Of a stretch of 64,000 bases of DNA, positions 13,310 to 25,530 are shown in pieces. The DNA is from Styela clava. Its lineage: Eukaryota > Chordata > Ascidiacea > Stolidobranchia > Styelidae. Positions within the stretch are counted from its first letter, which is position 1. The number at the start of each line of letters is the position of its first letter. The DNA lies in NCBI RefSeq assembly GCF_964204865.1, contig NC_135262.1, positions 8,928,001 to 8,992,000 of the forward strand, in the 5' to 3' direction. Both the position numbers and the translations under genes were made by a program. The notes beneath the pieces were generated by a model. It searched no databases. It saw only the letters and a program-made list of their open reading frames with translations, and was not told where the DNA came from.

Positions 13310-13873
13310 AGGGTTTACCTCTTATCTTGCGTAACAAGAGACCCTACGTAACATAAAGTAAACAACATAAAATGGTAAAATAAATTTGATTCATATACAC
13401 ATCATTTGCAACAATGAGAAACAATAAAACATTTAGAATAAATATAATATGTAATATGTTTCGAGTCGCACTCAGCAAATCGCCCTCGAAAACCGCTAGC
13501 CCAAGGATTAAAGCCGTCATTGTTATGCAAGCACCAGCAAATCGGGTTTTACGATTAAAATATGCTTTGTTATGCAAGCGCGATGATTCTACCGTGTTTC
13601 CCCTAGGATAAGACCAAGACTGAATTTTAAAACGGATGTTAATATAAGCGCTCGCCTTTAAAAAAGACTTACTTAGTCGATATCGCAAGTAATGTTTTTT
13701 ACCTAATCCCGTGGTAGTGCGTTGTTTCAAGTTTGCTGAGGCGTCGCAAAATTTCGTGATTCGTGAACGTTTTAACCAAACCATATCTTCTACTTTTACA
13801 GAAAATTTCGTTTCGTATTTATATGAAGCAGTCTTTCTACCAGGGCCATCAAATGCGATTTTACTGACTGTCG

Positions 13874-14368
13874 TGTAGCGAATGTGCATTGTGTAACTAT
13901 GAATTATAATGTATTTAACCCTTTCATTTTAATAGTGTGTTCCATTTCCCACAATAGGTCATTTTATTGTAGCAACACTGATTACTGATTACATGTACTG
14001 CCTTTCTCGTATCGACCAATTTGATGACGTATCGTCCCGGCTTGCCGAGAGGGCTGCATAATATTGTGTTTAGATCCACTTCTGTTCTACTGCGTTAAGT
14101 GTGATGTGTTTTGATTCACTCCTGATTTACTGTGTTACGAGTTAAGTGTGTCTCAATTTTATCTGTTTCCGGAATTTGGATTGTGCATCTTCCTATAATA
14201 TACAACAACGATTAGCATCAACACTGTGTGCTTATTATCGTCTGAAGGAGTCCAGATTGGAGTCACATTCCATAACGCGTGTCAAAACAATAACGCGGGA
14301 ATCGAACTTAAACATATAGGGTGATAGTCTTTATCCCAGCATCAGCATCTCATCTCTTTATCCCTATA
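13874..14368 (+). repeat. 5' LTR of the env-bearing element
   Basis: 495 bp, matching 16,413-16,901 almost base for base. It is 6 bp longer because CAGCAT is repeated near its end. It contains GCGGGAATCGAAC at about 14,296, which looks like the complement of a tRNA T-arm. No convincing primer-binding site follows the LTR. Confidence 0.85.
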
Positions 14369-14463
14369 TTTTGATGACCTCCGACGTGTAAAGACACGCC
14401 ACCGCTCGGAAATTCAATTCAATTAGTTGGAAATATCAATTCAACAACTGGAAAATCAACTTT

Positions 14464-15552
14464 ATGATGGTAATTCAGCAATGCAACAATGAAGACAGCA
14501 GCCTTTCCAAATTCAGCGCATCGACTGCGGCCGTCTCCGGAAATGTCAAATCAGCAACAATCAAATCGGCCGCGAAGGCTGAGAAAACTCCCACGCCATT
14601 TAAGCAAAGACTTTATTCTATCAGGCGAATTTCAGATGGATATCTGATGACCATATTTTACTACACAATACTTTGCTTTGTCATGCTTTGTATGAGTACG
14701 CAAGCCGTTGAGGGACTACTGAAATTATGTCACAAATCGTTACATGGACAGACTTACGACATACGCAAACTAGCTATTTGTAACCGACACAAACTTCATA
14801 CAATGAAGAATTGTTCAGCAAACATCTACGAGACATCTGCCCTTCTTACAAATGTTGATACCAAGATTTGTAAATGTACAACGACCTACTGGCGAACCAT
14901 TTCATGGCTGTTCTTCGTCAAGCGCAACCAAAAAACACGTTCAAATACCTCGGACAATGCGCACCCAATTCTGGTTTTTGCCGGAAAGGTGTGTTTACAT
15001 TTGTTTGGAATGTTGAAGATACGAAATCTTGTAGAGCTCGCAACTTTCCGAAATTCAACACTACCGAATTCTTGTTATATTACAATGCATCGGGCAATCT
15101 TACCGATTGGAAATACCGATCATTGAAAACCTTCGAAACTTGTTCTCAACTAACGAAATCTTGCATTGAATCAAACGAAGTCTATTGTGCATACAATGGC
15201 TTTGTTTTATACGTAAATTACAACTGCCAAGACATTGTCAGATTACGTCATAAAGGCGTGGCCGCTATTTGGCCTCATTTACGCTTTATTCGTTGTACCC
15301 CTGCTTTACATAGGTTATTTCATCTATCGAAGCTTGCCAAACTGCCGAATGTCCGTTCGCCGTACATTAACAAATGGATTGCTGCAACCAATACAACGAC
15401 TTCTCAGCATACCACGACAAACCGTAGTACAATTCAACGAACAACAAGAAATACACCAGTTATCCGATGTCGAAATTGACGATGAATCGATGGAAAATGC
15501 TAGCAACTTCTCAGGTGCGAGCACCCAAGCTCAAATGGAGTCGAAAGTTTGA
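14464..15552 (+). pseudogene. Env-like glycoprotein remnant of the LTR element, frame-disrupted
   Basis: Coding-like sequence shifts between frames: one frame is open at 14,464-15,126, a second at 14,874-15,479, and the first again at 15,235-15,552. The first part carries a hydrophobic stretch like an uncleaved signal or anchor. The middle part is rich in cysteines and N-glycosylation sequons (NTT, NAS and NLT types). The last part has a strong hydrophobic segment of about 22 residues followed by a hydrophilic tail. That order matches a retroviral or errantivirus-type envelope. Two apparent frameshifts (near 14,880-14,960 and near 15,240) mean no intact product as written; an intron is a less likely explanation. 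Family assignment rests on layout and LTR context only. Confidence 0.55.
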
Positions 15553-16412
15553 CTGTAACAACCTTTTAATTTATCCCCACCCTATTAAGTCAACTCGATT
15601 CCGGCGGTCGTTGCGAATTGTATATGGTGTGTATCTCGCAATGTGTCGCCTCGTTATTAACCATCTTGTATTTTATCACTTTAATCGTTTTGTATTTTAT
15701 TACTTTTCTCCTATTATTATCCACTATAAAACATCAAAACACCTTAGTATAAGAATTTAAATATAACAGAAAAAAACATACAAATAAAATAATTGTGTAG
15801 TGTCAGTTTTCTATTCTGTAATTACTTGTTATTAATCAATGTCTTGTTTTTTAGATATCATGAGTTCTTTTACTTCATACAGAATTTGATTCAGGTTCAA
15901 TTTCAGGGATTCAATGGTTCAATAATCTGTCAAATTACTCTTTATTCAATTTACAGGATTTTTTCTTATTATTTTGTTTCAAATAACCTCTAACGCCAAT
16001 TTTACAATCTTAAACACCAAACCAATTTCGGTGTAATTCTCGAGTACTAAATCCGCCATTTTTTTCTTCTCAGGCCCTTCCTTTAAACATCAAAGTGTTT
16101 TAAATTCTTTTAGGTCCTTTCTTTCTCAAGTATTGTCGCCATTTTGTTTACTATTTCGTTACAATTCCATTTTAAAATGTTAAGCATTTCTAAGCAACAT
16201 ATAGAGACCCTTTGAATTTTTTTCTCGTATTTTGTTTTCTCTCGTAAACGGCGTATATTCTCTTGTATACCTTAACCATTACTCATCATATCGTACCAAT
16301 ATCTTTTATTAATTCGTGTTATTTTGTTTTCTTTCACTTCATCTCTCGGCGGCCGGACACCAAAATTTAAAAAATTATCAAGTTAATTTTTTTTACTGTC
16401 GATGGGGAATTG
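15553..16412 (+). other. Non-coding 3' internal region of the LTR element
   Basis: T-rich sequence between the env-like frame and the 3' LTR, without a supported gene. It ends in the short purine tract before the LTR. Confidence 0.5.
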
Positions 16413-16901
16413 TGTAGCGAATGTGCATTGTGTAACTATGAATTATAATGTATTTAACCCTTTCATTTTAATAGTGTGTTCCATTTCCCACAATAGGTCA
16501 TTTTATTGTAGCAACACTGATTACTGATTACATGTACTGCCTTTCTCGTATCGACCAATTTGATGACGTATCGTCCCGGCTTGTCGAGAGGGCTGCATAA
16601 TATTGTGTTTAGATCCACTTCTGTTTTACTGCGTTAAGTGTGATGTGTTTTGATTCACTCCTGATTTACTGTGTTAAGAGTTAAGTGTGTCTCAATTTTA
16701 TCTGTTTTCGGAATTTGGATTGTGCATCTTCCTATAATATACAACAACGATTAGCATCAACACTGTGTGCTTATTATCGTCTGAAGGAGTCCAGATTGGA
16801 GTCACATTCCATAACGCGTGTCAAAACAATAACGCGGGAATCGAACTTGAACATATAGGGTGATAGTCTTTATCCCAGCATCTCATCTCTTTCTCCCTAT
16901 A
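16413..16901 (+). repeat. 3' LTR of the env-bearing element
   Basis: 489 bp starting TGTAGCG, near-identical to the 5' LTR, followed by GTCG. Confidence 0.85.
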
Positions 16902-17221
16902 GTCGTTAGGTTTTGTTTGTTTATATGATCAATACGTATTTTCACGGGGAGTCGCAACTTGAGCATATTTTTGGAGGGCTTCACAATACAATGAAGTTCG
17001 AGTTCAAGTCGATAGCAAGAGAAGGTTTCTATTTTTTAAATGGTTAATAATCTATACGTAGTAGTTATTTTAAATAAAAAGTACTATTTATAAGCAAATG
17101 GAAATCGGTATACATTTTTTGTATAATAAAAAATCTCGGTATTCTCTATCCCCCCAAAAAAGCCCTAGTGTTATTTTCGAAAGAAAATTGAAGACACTGT
17201 CTTATTTTCGGGGAAACACGG

Positions 17222-17376
17222 TATTATGATGATGTATTCACTCGGAATCGTGAAATTTTTGATTCACACTATTTTTAATAATTGTATTTCGCATCAAGAG
17301 TCTGAAAAAGTACAATTGATATGGTACTTTGTGTTAAATTGGTGCTCTCTTCGCGGCCCCTAGTTTGGGAAGCCCT
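17222..17376. mobile_element. hAT-like terminus at the left edge of U2
   Basis: The sequence ends GGCCCCTAGTTTGGGAAGCCCTG exactly where homology to U1 starts (cactatacagtataac). It resembles a hAT right end. The partner end was not found. Confidence 0.35.
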
Positions 17377-17876
17377 GCACTATACAGTATAACTTTCGGG
17401 TTTGATGCATACGTTCAATTTCGTTCAAGCTTACTTTATCAAAGCAATAAAACAGTATTATTCCTCCAAGCGTCTGTGACGGATGATTGTTATAATTCAT
17501 ACCCCGGAAGTAAATATTTTAGTTTCAATAGACTTCGAAATTTTTAGTATTTTGATATGCAATCCAATACCATTAAGCCAAACAACATTGACATCTTGGA
17601 ATCCAAAATGATTATTCGTTTCAAGCAGAACGTTTCAATACAACGCATATAATTCGAACATATTCTAGGTTGAAACATGTTTACAATGAACAATTCTTTT
17701 AATTGGTAAAACCTGGGAAGCAGGTATATAAATTCAAAAGTTAAATTATCCGGAGATGTTATTGATCCAATGCATAACGTTACATAACAATTACAGCAAT
17801 GATATTTATTTGAATGACCGATAAACTAGTAGAATGCATATCATGAAAATACATTTTGAAACACGATGATCTATGT

Positions 17877-18683
17877 CAGGGATGGCAAACTTTTTTCAAT
17901 GAATAGGTCAAAAATATTTTTATCATGGAACGGAAGAGGATGGGTCACAGATATTTAATCAATGTTTGAATCTATAGGAAACTTGCTGCTGCATCTTATC
18001 TTGCAAATCTTATACCTAAGTTTCAGTTGTTGTTGCGTAGTTTTGTGTACAAAAACACGCATATGAATTACCCAAAAGAGTTTAGAATGATGCGGCAGAA
18101 AATTCCACGCCGCTAAAGAGTTTGTGGAGGGAATTTTCCGATCGGCTTTTAACCACATTTAGGCACTTTCACGCTGCCCATTATTATTTCAGATTACTAG
18201 GTCTTTATTTGAGTCTAAAAAATTTTGTTCTCTTAACGGCACTGCGAGCGAGAAACTAATAAATGCAAAGTAGCATTTAGTTCTTTTATACCCCCAGTCT
18301 GCAGTGCCTTTTGGTTCTTGTTTTTCCGAAGGGGAACGCTGTATCAGATTCTATCAATTGTATTGTTTTGTCATAAACGATGTCACAGCCAATAGGTGCA
18401 TAACGGTATACAGGGGTGAACATGCGCGTCCAAGATTGGGAGTTTTGGAAATTCCCCCACCGACCCGGAAATTAAAACTTGAATTTGAGCGTTAGGAGGC
18501 TCTGCTTTCCAACTGTCTGTACATTATACCAGTTTACTTGTTATTAAATTTAATTAGAGCGGGTTTTATCAATTTTATCACTGATATGGTAGTATGTTTT
18601 TATTTCATTCGCGCCTTGGCGGGTCACCGGAAAAACGCAGTGGGTCTCTTTGTGACCCGCGGGTCAGTGGTTCGCCATCCCTG
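17877..18683. mobile_element. hAT-type MITE, 807 bp, with perfect 8-bp target duplication
   Basis: It starts CAGGGATGGCAAAC and ends GGTTCGCCATCCCTG. ATCTATGT is repeated exactly at 17,869-17,876 and 18,684-18,691. U1 (about 650) and U4 (about 34,500) have the uninterrupted site, so it inserted after U2 separated. No transposase is encoded. Confidence 0.9.
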
Positions 18684-18921
18684 ATCTATGTAGTGGAAGG
18701 TTTTATTTTATTTAAAACTAGGATATACACTACTTTTTAAAATAAGCCATTTAAAAACTGTAGTAGAAAAATATATCTGAAATCTCAAACTTTTCTTTCA
18801 AATATTTCACAACTTTTTTGTATTCAGTTTATATCATTTAACTATGTGTCAGCTATAGCTAGTCACTTTGCCAACAACATATGGTAAATGGAGCAATATA
18901 AAAGCGTATTTTGGTGTAAAA

Positions 18922-20853
18922 CTAAAGTTTTATTCTTATTTTCATTTCTGTGAATTTGAGTGAATAATAAAAGCCTTTCCATTCACTCCATTCGACGCCA
19001 TCAGCGAAAGAATCATGATTTCCTCCTACGAAGTAATGGCCGTTAAGGTTGGAAAAATGACACGAATTGTACCACCAGGCTCCTCTAAACACCACTGCAC
19101 AATTTTCATCGTAGTCATCGTAATCTTTATCTTTCGTAGTGAACTTGAATCCATTGTGCTGAGAAAATGAATCACGAGTATTCCCCGAGTATCCACTTAC
19201 GTATAGGGTATAATAAGATGCCGCATTTCCTACTCGAAAGTTCCTGGATGTAAAAAATAAACAATTTACCCGGAACTCGGGGAATTTATTGCCGGATCCA
19301 TGTGAAAGGTGGTTCAAGCGTTAATAGTCCTTCTATTGTATCGGAAACTTCACCTATAAACTTCTGTTAGACTAATTTATCATCGAACAAATAACTTATG
19401 TATTACGGAAGACAAATCCATATATTATATAGTTTTAGAAGCGTTTAGAGTGTTTACCAACATCATTTGACTTATTCAATTTTTTAAGATCTTTCAATTA
19501 TTCCAATTACTATCTGTTTGTAAAGTGGTGTTTTAAATAGATTCTAATAAGTGTGAAATGTTTAATAGCCATGCTCAAGTAGTAATACGTATTAGTTAAC
19601 GCAATTTTAATCGATAAATCTTTAACTTACGAGTATCTTGCGTAGCGTTTATTTCCTTCCCAATCCTCCATGTCAATTAATAGTTCGTAGCTGTTGGAAG
19701 AAGTTAATTGATGCAAAGTTTCAAGACCTACAAGAAGTGATAGAATTTATCAAGACAAACATACAAAACAATATATTGTCAGATGTTTACCTTTGTAAAA
19801 CAACCTCTAAGCTATGAGTAGAGGATTGTATTTATTCATTAATTAATTTACTAGCACTATACAAAAGGTTTGTTTCAATAACAATGTTACCGATTCTATA
19901 AATAAATGAAAACGTAAGGCGCTTGTGTGGAGTAAGCTGTGGAAATGTCGAAATTTCATTGTGCATGATGAAATGAATATCTGGGTCTAAGCTATGGTGT
20001 TTTTCAAACTTTTAATCCGTATCGCCTTCCAGAAACTTCAAACACTCGTGCACACAACCTCAAGTTGTTTTATAAAATGCACCTAGATTGGCTTTCAACG
20101 CATTTCATTAATTTATTACGTTCGATTTTTGTCACAGAGATGTTAGTATGTTTTTTGCATTAATATGTGACTTGGCGGGTCACCGAAAACACATGGTGGG
20201 TACTTTGTGACATTGCTGGTCAGTTGTTCGCCATCCCTGGTCTAGACCTGAACAGTGATTCAGAATTTGTTTAAGCTGTACAATGCTGTCATACCAAGCC
20301 AATGCTCACTCGGCGTTTCCCCGAATCCATTTACGTAATCATTCCAATCACGATAGAAATTGACTAAGCCATTCATTCGACGTTGAAACACCTAATGAAA
20401 TAAAGGGCGTAACTTACTCTATTATGCATATAAAGTATGTCTTAGAAAGATTATGTTATAACAAGTCACGAAAACCGTTTATTACGTTTAGCATACAATT
20501 ACAATCCGCAGTATTTAATACGTAATAGTCATGGAAAAGTTTGTAAACACAATTTTTTTCAGTCATTCTTAGGACAATTTTGTCCCCGTTCCACACCATT
20601 TTGTTTTGTCGTTAATTGGGTAGAATGTCTTATATGTCCAAATTTTAATATATTGCTAATATATAACTATTTTTACTTGGTATTCTCCTGGAATATATAT
20701 AGAATAAACATACCAGCCATCCTCCTCCATCAGTGGTTTGGTCACAATAAACATCTTTTTTCCAAAAGATGTCATCACCCTTGAAAACCCCGCAAGCTCC
20801 ATTCCATATTTTTGCATCTCTTTGAAATAACTTATCACAATACGAACCTTTAT
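18922..20853 (-). pseudogene. FReD2: fibrinogen-domain gene missing its first three exons
   Basis: Exon equivalents 4-7 are at 20,853-20,714, 20,391-20,295, 19,727-19,631 and 19,243-18,922. They have correct splice sites, phases and stop, and encode an intact fibrinogen C domain including DRD-region KDKDYDD, NCAV and GAWWYNSCHFSNLNG. Exons 1-3 (signal peptide and linker) are absent: homology to U1 breaks at about 21,098 (ttataacagaat) and resumes with sequence that in U1 lies about 2.35 kb further on. Without a signal peptide or promoter it is probably dead, although the intact domain frame suggests recent loss or a possible new first exon. In exon 4, Cys replaces Gly in NGACGVF. Confidence 0.8.
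20145..20239. mobile_element. Remnant of a hAT-type MITE in a FReD2 intron
   Basis: Same remnant as at 2,080-2,193, ending TTCGCCATCCCTG. Confidence 0.5.
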
Positions 20854-21451
20854 CTAGGAAGCGAAAGTATATATATATATATGAGCAAGAATTTAAATAC
20901 TGTTAATGCTTGTCTTCATAAACTAATTTCAGAGCGATAACAAAAGAGGAATGTGTGTATATATATTTTTATGGAGCGACTTAAACTCGCAAAAATTACT
21001 CGTGGGTATAATGTTTCATATTGGAAATATAGGATTATAAAACGGGGCAAAGCGAGACCAGAGAAACGAGGAACGACGAAAATATTATAACAGAATGCTT
21101 GCAAAATTTCTTTTGGTTATTTTGTGTGAACTAATTGTAATTGAATATAGCAATAAAATATAAAATGAAAGATTGGATCTATAAAAAAGCAAAATTTGGG
21201 GATAAAAATCGGGTCTCGCAGAACTCAGAAAAAAAGTCATAAAATGAGTAAGAGTAATAGCTTGGTAGCGACTTTTCAGTGTTTTTCAAGTGCTGTGTAT
21301 TTGAAATTGAAAGCTTCATTAATTGCAAAACAATTTGATTTTTTACGGCTAAAACACACAAAAAATCCTAACATAAACAACATAAATGTGACCAAACATT
21401 GGATAGCTCTTTTTGTATTAAACGTCATGTAATTCAAATTTGTGAGTTATA

Positions 21452-21827
21452 CCGTGTTTTCCCGAAAATAAGACAGTGTCTTACTTCAATTTTCTTTCAT
21501 AAAATAACATTAGGGCTTATTTTTAGGGAATGCTTTTTATTTTCATTTATCAAAAACAAAATTACAATTAAATACAAAATATGAAAACCGATATCCATTT
21601 ACTGTTAAATAACACGATTTTATTTAAAAACAAAACTGCTAAACATAGATTATTCAAAAATGACCATATCATCATTTTCTGGAATGTCTTGCAAGTCACT
21701 AGACTCATAAATTTTCAAATTCAATTTCGTGCTCTCGACTAGGCCACTAGGTCTTATTTTAAGAGGAGGGCAAATATTAATATCATTCTGAAAGTTCAGT
21801 ATGGGTCTTATTTTCGGGAAAACGCGA
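21452..21827. mobile_element. TA-flanked MITE, copy in U2
   Basis: Same family as 5,729-6,103, with CCGTGTTTTCCCGAAAATA and its complement at the ends and TA on both sides. Confidence 0.7.
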
Positions 21828-22136
21828 TATTTCGGAAATGTTTTTCGACGACTATTGCTTCGAAACTTCAATAGCAATTTGATATCTCAAAGGGGATTCA
21901 TAGGATTTAGGGAAAAATTTTGCTATATGCGGCGCAATGTATTTTTCAGCTGGTTTTAAAAACTGGTATTAAAATACTATAATTTGGTTACGGACAGTAT
22001 GTATGGCATTCGCATTGTTTGCTAGATTTATTGTACCACGTATGAGACGGAGAGCTAACGGTCAAAGTAACGTGAGCTAACACATTCCCGCACCACTACA
22101 TCAAAATGTTTAGTATTCCTTGATTGATAGTTTGAC

Positions 22137-22217
22137 CAGAGACAATGCATAACATAATTGTTATGTCAAATCCATGATTAGACCATAGTTATGCATAGTT
22201 GTTATGCATTGTCTCTG
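22137..22217. mobile_element. 81-bp palindromic mini-MITE
   Basis: The termini CAGAGACAATGCATAACA and TGTTATGCATTGTCTCTG are perfect complements, and the interior also contains inverted TTATG words, so the strand can fold into a hairpin. It is absent from the same place in U1 (about 6,405). The flanks agttttgac-like/attagac may be a worn 8-bp duplication. Confidence 0.75.
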
Positions 22218-22970
22218 ATTAGACTGTATATGACGCCATAATAATCCTGCATGACAACTTATAATGCAACGTTTATGATTGGCTAATAACGAGGTAGCTC
22301 TTGCAAAAATTATGATGCAAATTGAGACAAACACATTTATTTGTATGATTTTTCAATTTAATTTAGGACGATGTTTTATATTACATAAATATTCATTGAA
22401 TAGGTTTGTTTTCATGACAAATCAACCATAATCTTGAACTTTGACCCGAATGATCAATATTACGTAACAATGAATTTGATAGAGTTGCGATGGATACCAT
22501 CTCCTTGGAGACCTGAGCAATCGGATTTTGCGATTTACTTTTATCTGGCGGCAGCAGGTTGATTTTCGGCAGCAGGGTGACGTTTTAACTTTGTAGAACC
22601 TGGATTTGGAGAATGAATGATGAATGACTTTCATTTAGCTCTTACAATCTTGTAATTCCCTGGGTAAAGTTTTAAATCTAAAAATTAAGTTTTGTTTCAA
22701 ATTAAAATTACTGGTAGTGTCGGCAGCAGTGAGAACCTAAGTTCAACATTAGTTCGGACTGTGTCTTAATTTTCGAGCAATTTTATCAATATCGGAAGAT
22801 GGCAAGAATCAAATGAAATGTTGAATAAGGCGACCAGTCATTGTCGTACCGTGCATATCACCAATCTATACTTGCTTACGCAATGGTCCTAATTGCCTTT
22901 GTCACTATATTTTTTAGATTTAATACTAAGTACCTCTAGTTTTAAAATAACATAGGTATTATATTGTGAC

Positions 22971-24289
22971 ATGGGTTGCCCTTGTTCTAAGTTTTCATCA
23001 GAGGATGAAGATGGCGAAGAAGTTATTGAGGTAAGTAAATCAGTTGAGGATGATGTGACGGAATTGAATGTTTTGGCAGATGAAGGAATTCGTGATCACG
23101 TCATGGTCATTGATATGGAGATGGTGAAGGAAATGATTGAGCAGGTGATTGAGGATGCGAGGAAGGTGTTAAAGGCAGACCCAGACCGAATGAGAGATAG
23201 ATTAGAAGACAACGACAGCAGCGCGGAGAAGGACACAAAAGAAAAGCTGGAAATACACCGTAGAGGTATATACTAAATAATCGCCCCTGATTAAATTTAG
23301 AGATGTGAGACGGGCCAAGAAACAAAACTTTCTTGAGAATACTTGAATACAGGATTATGTGATTTCATGTATTTTAGGTTATCTTATTATCATTTTACTT
23401 TCTCTAGAATGAAGAATCTAACAAATTTAGCCAAATATAATATGTTTCCATATTATTTTAGTGCAATCTACTATGTGTTCTGACGAAGAAGACGCAAAGA
23501 AGATTGGGATCAGTTGGTCACACGCGATTCGCCAACAGGTATACTTTAAGATTTATCATTTCAGACCTATTTACTTACATAAAAAATATTTACTTGAATA
23601 TAAAAATATTTTTTCAGTCGTGGAAGATCAACGGAGGACGTTTGTTTTCAGAAACATCTGTTTTTGATTCAGAAGATTCGTCGTGGACATTGGAAATTAA
23701 AGAAAAGGTGCGATTATCAAATGGGAAGGGTTATTTTCAAAAATTGTGGTAAATTAATATAAGCCTGATTGTTAAATTTGTTTTAAATTGTCTTGACAGC
23801 AGTCGCCTTTGATATTAAACTGAAGTCAATCTGACGTCATCTTTAGAACTCAATCACGAAATGCATTGGAACTATTATTTGAGTTGAATTTAATGTTGTA
23901 ATATTTTTATTCAAAGCTGTTTTTATTTTCTATATGTTTCTGATGAAGCTCGCATGCCTACGCTCTCAGGATACAATATGTCATCGAAAATATTTGGTGA
24001 ATGGCAATATCTTTTACGTTGACAAGGAGAAGAGATTGGATTCATTAGGAAGAAAGACCATACACGAGCCAAGAGGACGAGGGAGAATCCTACAATATCA
24101 ACGAAGGTATAAATATAATGAACTTTCACATGAATTTTTTCTTTGCAGTTGGTTAAGTGAATTGCAGCATTTTGCGTGTTCATTTCGCTATTTCATTGTA
24201 CTATTTGAATTCAATTAAAAATTTATTTTAGCTTATGTTATTACATTTTCAGATCTTACATCGACGAGGACTTGAGCAACGAAGACTAA
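22971..24289 (+). CDS. MGC-B: predicted N-acylated protein of unknown function, five exons
   Basis: Exons 22971-23265, 23462-23538, 23618-23707, 23949-24106 and 24253-24289 (TAA). All introns are GT-AG and the phases sum to 218 codons. The N-terminus MGCPCSK fits N-myristoylation at Gly2 with palmitoylation at Cys3/Cys5, so the protein is probably held on the inner face of a membrane. Residues 10-25 are acidic (SEDEDGEEVIEV). About 45-90 is a charged helix or coiled coil (MEMVKEMIEQVIEDARKVL). Exons 2-4 encode a compact part with ISWSHAIRQQ, SWKINGGRLFSE, SSWTLEIKEK and NGNIFYVDKEKRLDSL. The end is basic then acidic (EPRGRGRILQYQRR, YIDEDLSNED). I do not recognise the family. The exon 4 acceptor (gatgaag) has a weak pyrimidine tract and is the least certain junction. 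Confidence 0.75.
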
Positions 24290-24998
24290 TTTCAGTTATT
24301 AGCAATATTTTATTCAATTATTTCATTCATCTATACTGTTTTAATTTTATTATTTCTGGTGTAAATTTGTTTCCATTTTTATTCAGAAATGTCGGCGTGT
24401 ATTTCATTCGGTCAAATATAAAAATATAATTTAGATATGTTACCATAAAAATTCCCGATACAGACGCCCACTTTGCGTTATTTAGCATATTTCAATAATC
24501 TATGAACCAGATAAATAGACGACGTTAAGTACGTTGGTAAACTCAATCTTAATAATTAATGTTCGAACGAAATTTGATAAACTGCTGGTACTTACTCATA
24601 TATTCTATGTTTTTTTATTCATACAATTTTTATGCGTTATTGACCTAGTGCAATGCATGCTACATTTCCGAATCGTTTTAGATTTGAACTTCGCATAGAG
24701 TGCTTTACAAATAAAAAAGTTTTAAAACATGTATCGCCAATTGGTATTTTTTTTTAATAAAACGTCCAAATGATTTTAATCGCGTTTGAATATGTTGCGT
24801 GAACTGAATTTTTATTATTATTTTTTTTTTTATATTTTACACCTGACAATGTGAGGCATTTATCAATTTTATGTAATAATTTTATATTTATAATTTGTAG
24901 TCTTGTTGTGTATCTTTAATGTATATTCAAATTTGGTTTAATATTGTGTTAATGAGCTATTTGCCAACCATCAGTGAGAGAATATTGTTACTCTAAGT

Positions 24999-25530
24999 AA
25001 TGGCTTCCCAACATGAACCCGTAAATTTTTATTCAAAGTCATATGGACCCCAAAATGTTTATTCGAGATACACAAGTTAAATCACTTGATGTCTTGTCTT
25101 AACAGAACTATTCAATTTTAGTGTAATTAGTAGTATTAATATATTCAATAGGACTTGCGGAAAGCTATGCCTGTGGTCCTTGCTTATCGAGTTTACGCTT
25201 TTCGTTTGGTTCTGGTACTAAGTTTGCATATTCATTTTGATTCAAAGTTTAAATATTTAAAGATCAAAGCACTTCAATTAATGTAGCCAAGATAGGTTTA
25301 TTTAATTATTTTTCGTTTCAATTCAGAACTCTAAGTCACCGCACATAGGTTGGGGCAGTTTTGTCACCCTACTGCCCGCTGGTTTCATAGTACTCGAAAC
25401 AAAAAGGTTTTTGAAATATATTGAAGTTTTGATTTTCTAACAAAATTTATTGGTAAAAAACTAACAGAAGTTGCAGTGAGAACCTTGTGGCTGCTTGTTA
25501 TCCGCAAGCATCGAAATCCAATTAAGTACA
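24999..25530. mobile_element. hAT-type MITE, 3'-truncated, copy in U2
   Basis: Homologous to the left about 530 bp of 8,724-9,441. It stops at about 25,530 (cgaaatccaatta), where sequence belonging between FReD and MGC begins. The truncation marks the U2/U3 fusion. Confidence 0.65.

Larger units (their letters stand above)
13874..16901 (+). mobile_element. LTR retroelement with env-like frame, no gag/pol
   Basis: Two direct long terminal repeats (13,874-14,368 and 16,413-16,901) both start TGTAGCGAATGTGC and end CCCTATA. The target duplication GTCG is at 13,870-13,873 and 16,902-16,905. A purine-rich patch (gatggggaatt) precedes the right LTR. By eye I count about six substitutions and one 6-bp indel between the LTRs, so the insertion is fairly young. 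The internal 2 kb has no recognisable gag, protease, reverse transcriptase or integrase, only an env-like region, so movement would need enzymes from elsewhere. Confidence 0.85.
13592..17221. mobile_element. TA-flanked MITE or pogo-like element split by an LTR element
   Basis: The left end is CCGTGTTTCCCC after TA. The right end is the complement (CTTATTTTCGGGGAAACACGG) before TA, so it belongs to the same family as 5,729-6,103. The LTR element at 13,874-16,901 sits inside it, with 4-bp duplications GTCG at its ends. A minus-strand frame spanning the left half (about 13,590-13,860) gives a basic stretch that could derive from a transposase N-terminus; I cannot confirm that. Confidence 0.6.

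Noticed and set aside
13344-13889. Minus-strand frame of 181 codons
   Set aside because: Starts in the LTR and crosses the MITE terminus, so it is composite; at most a transposase relic.
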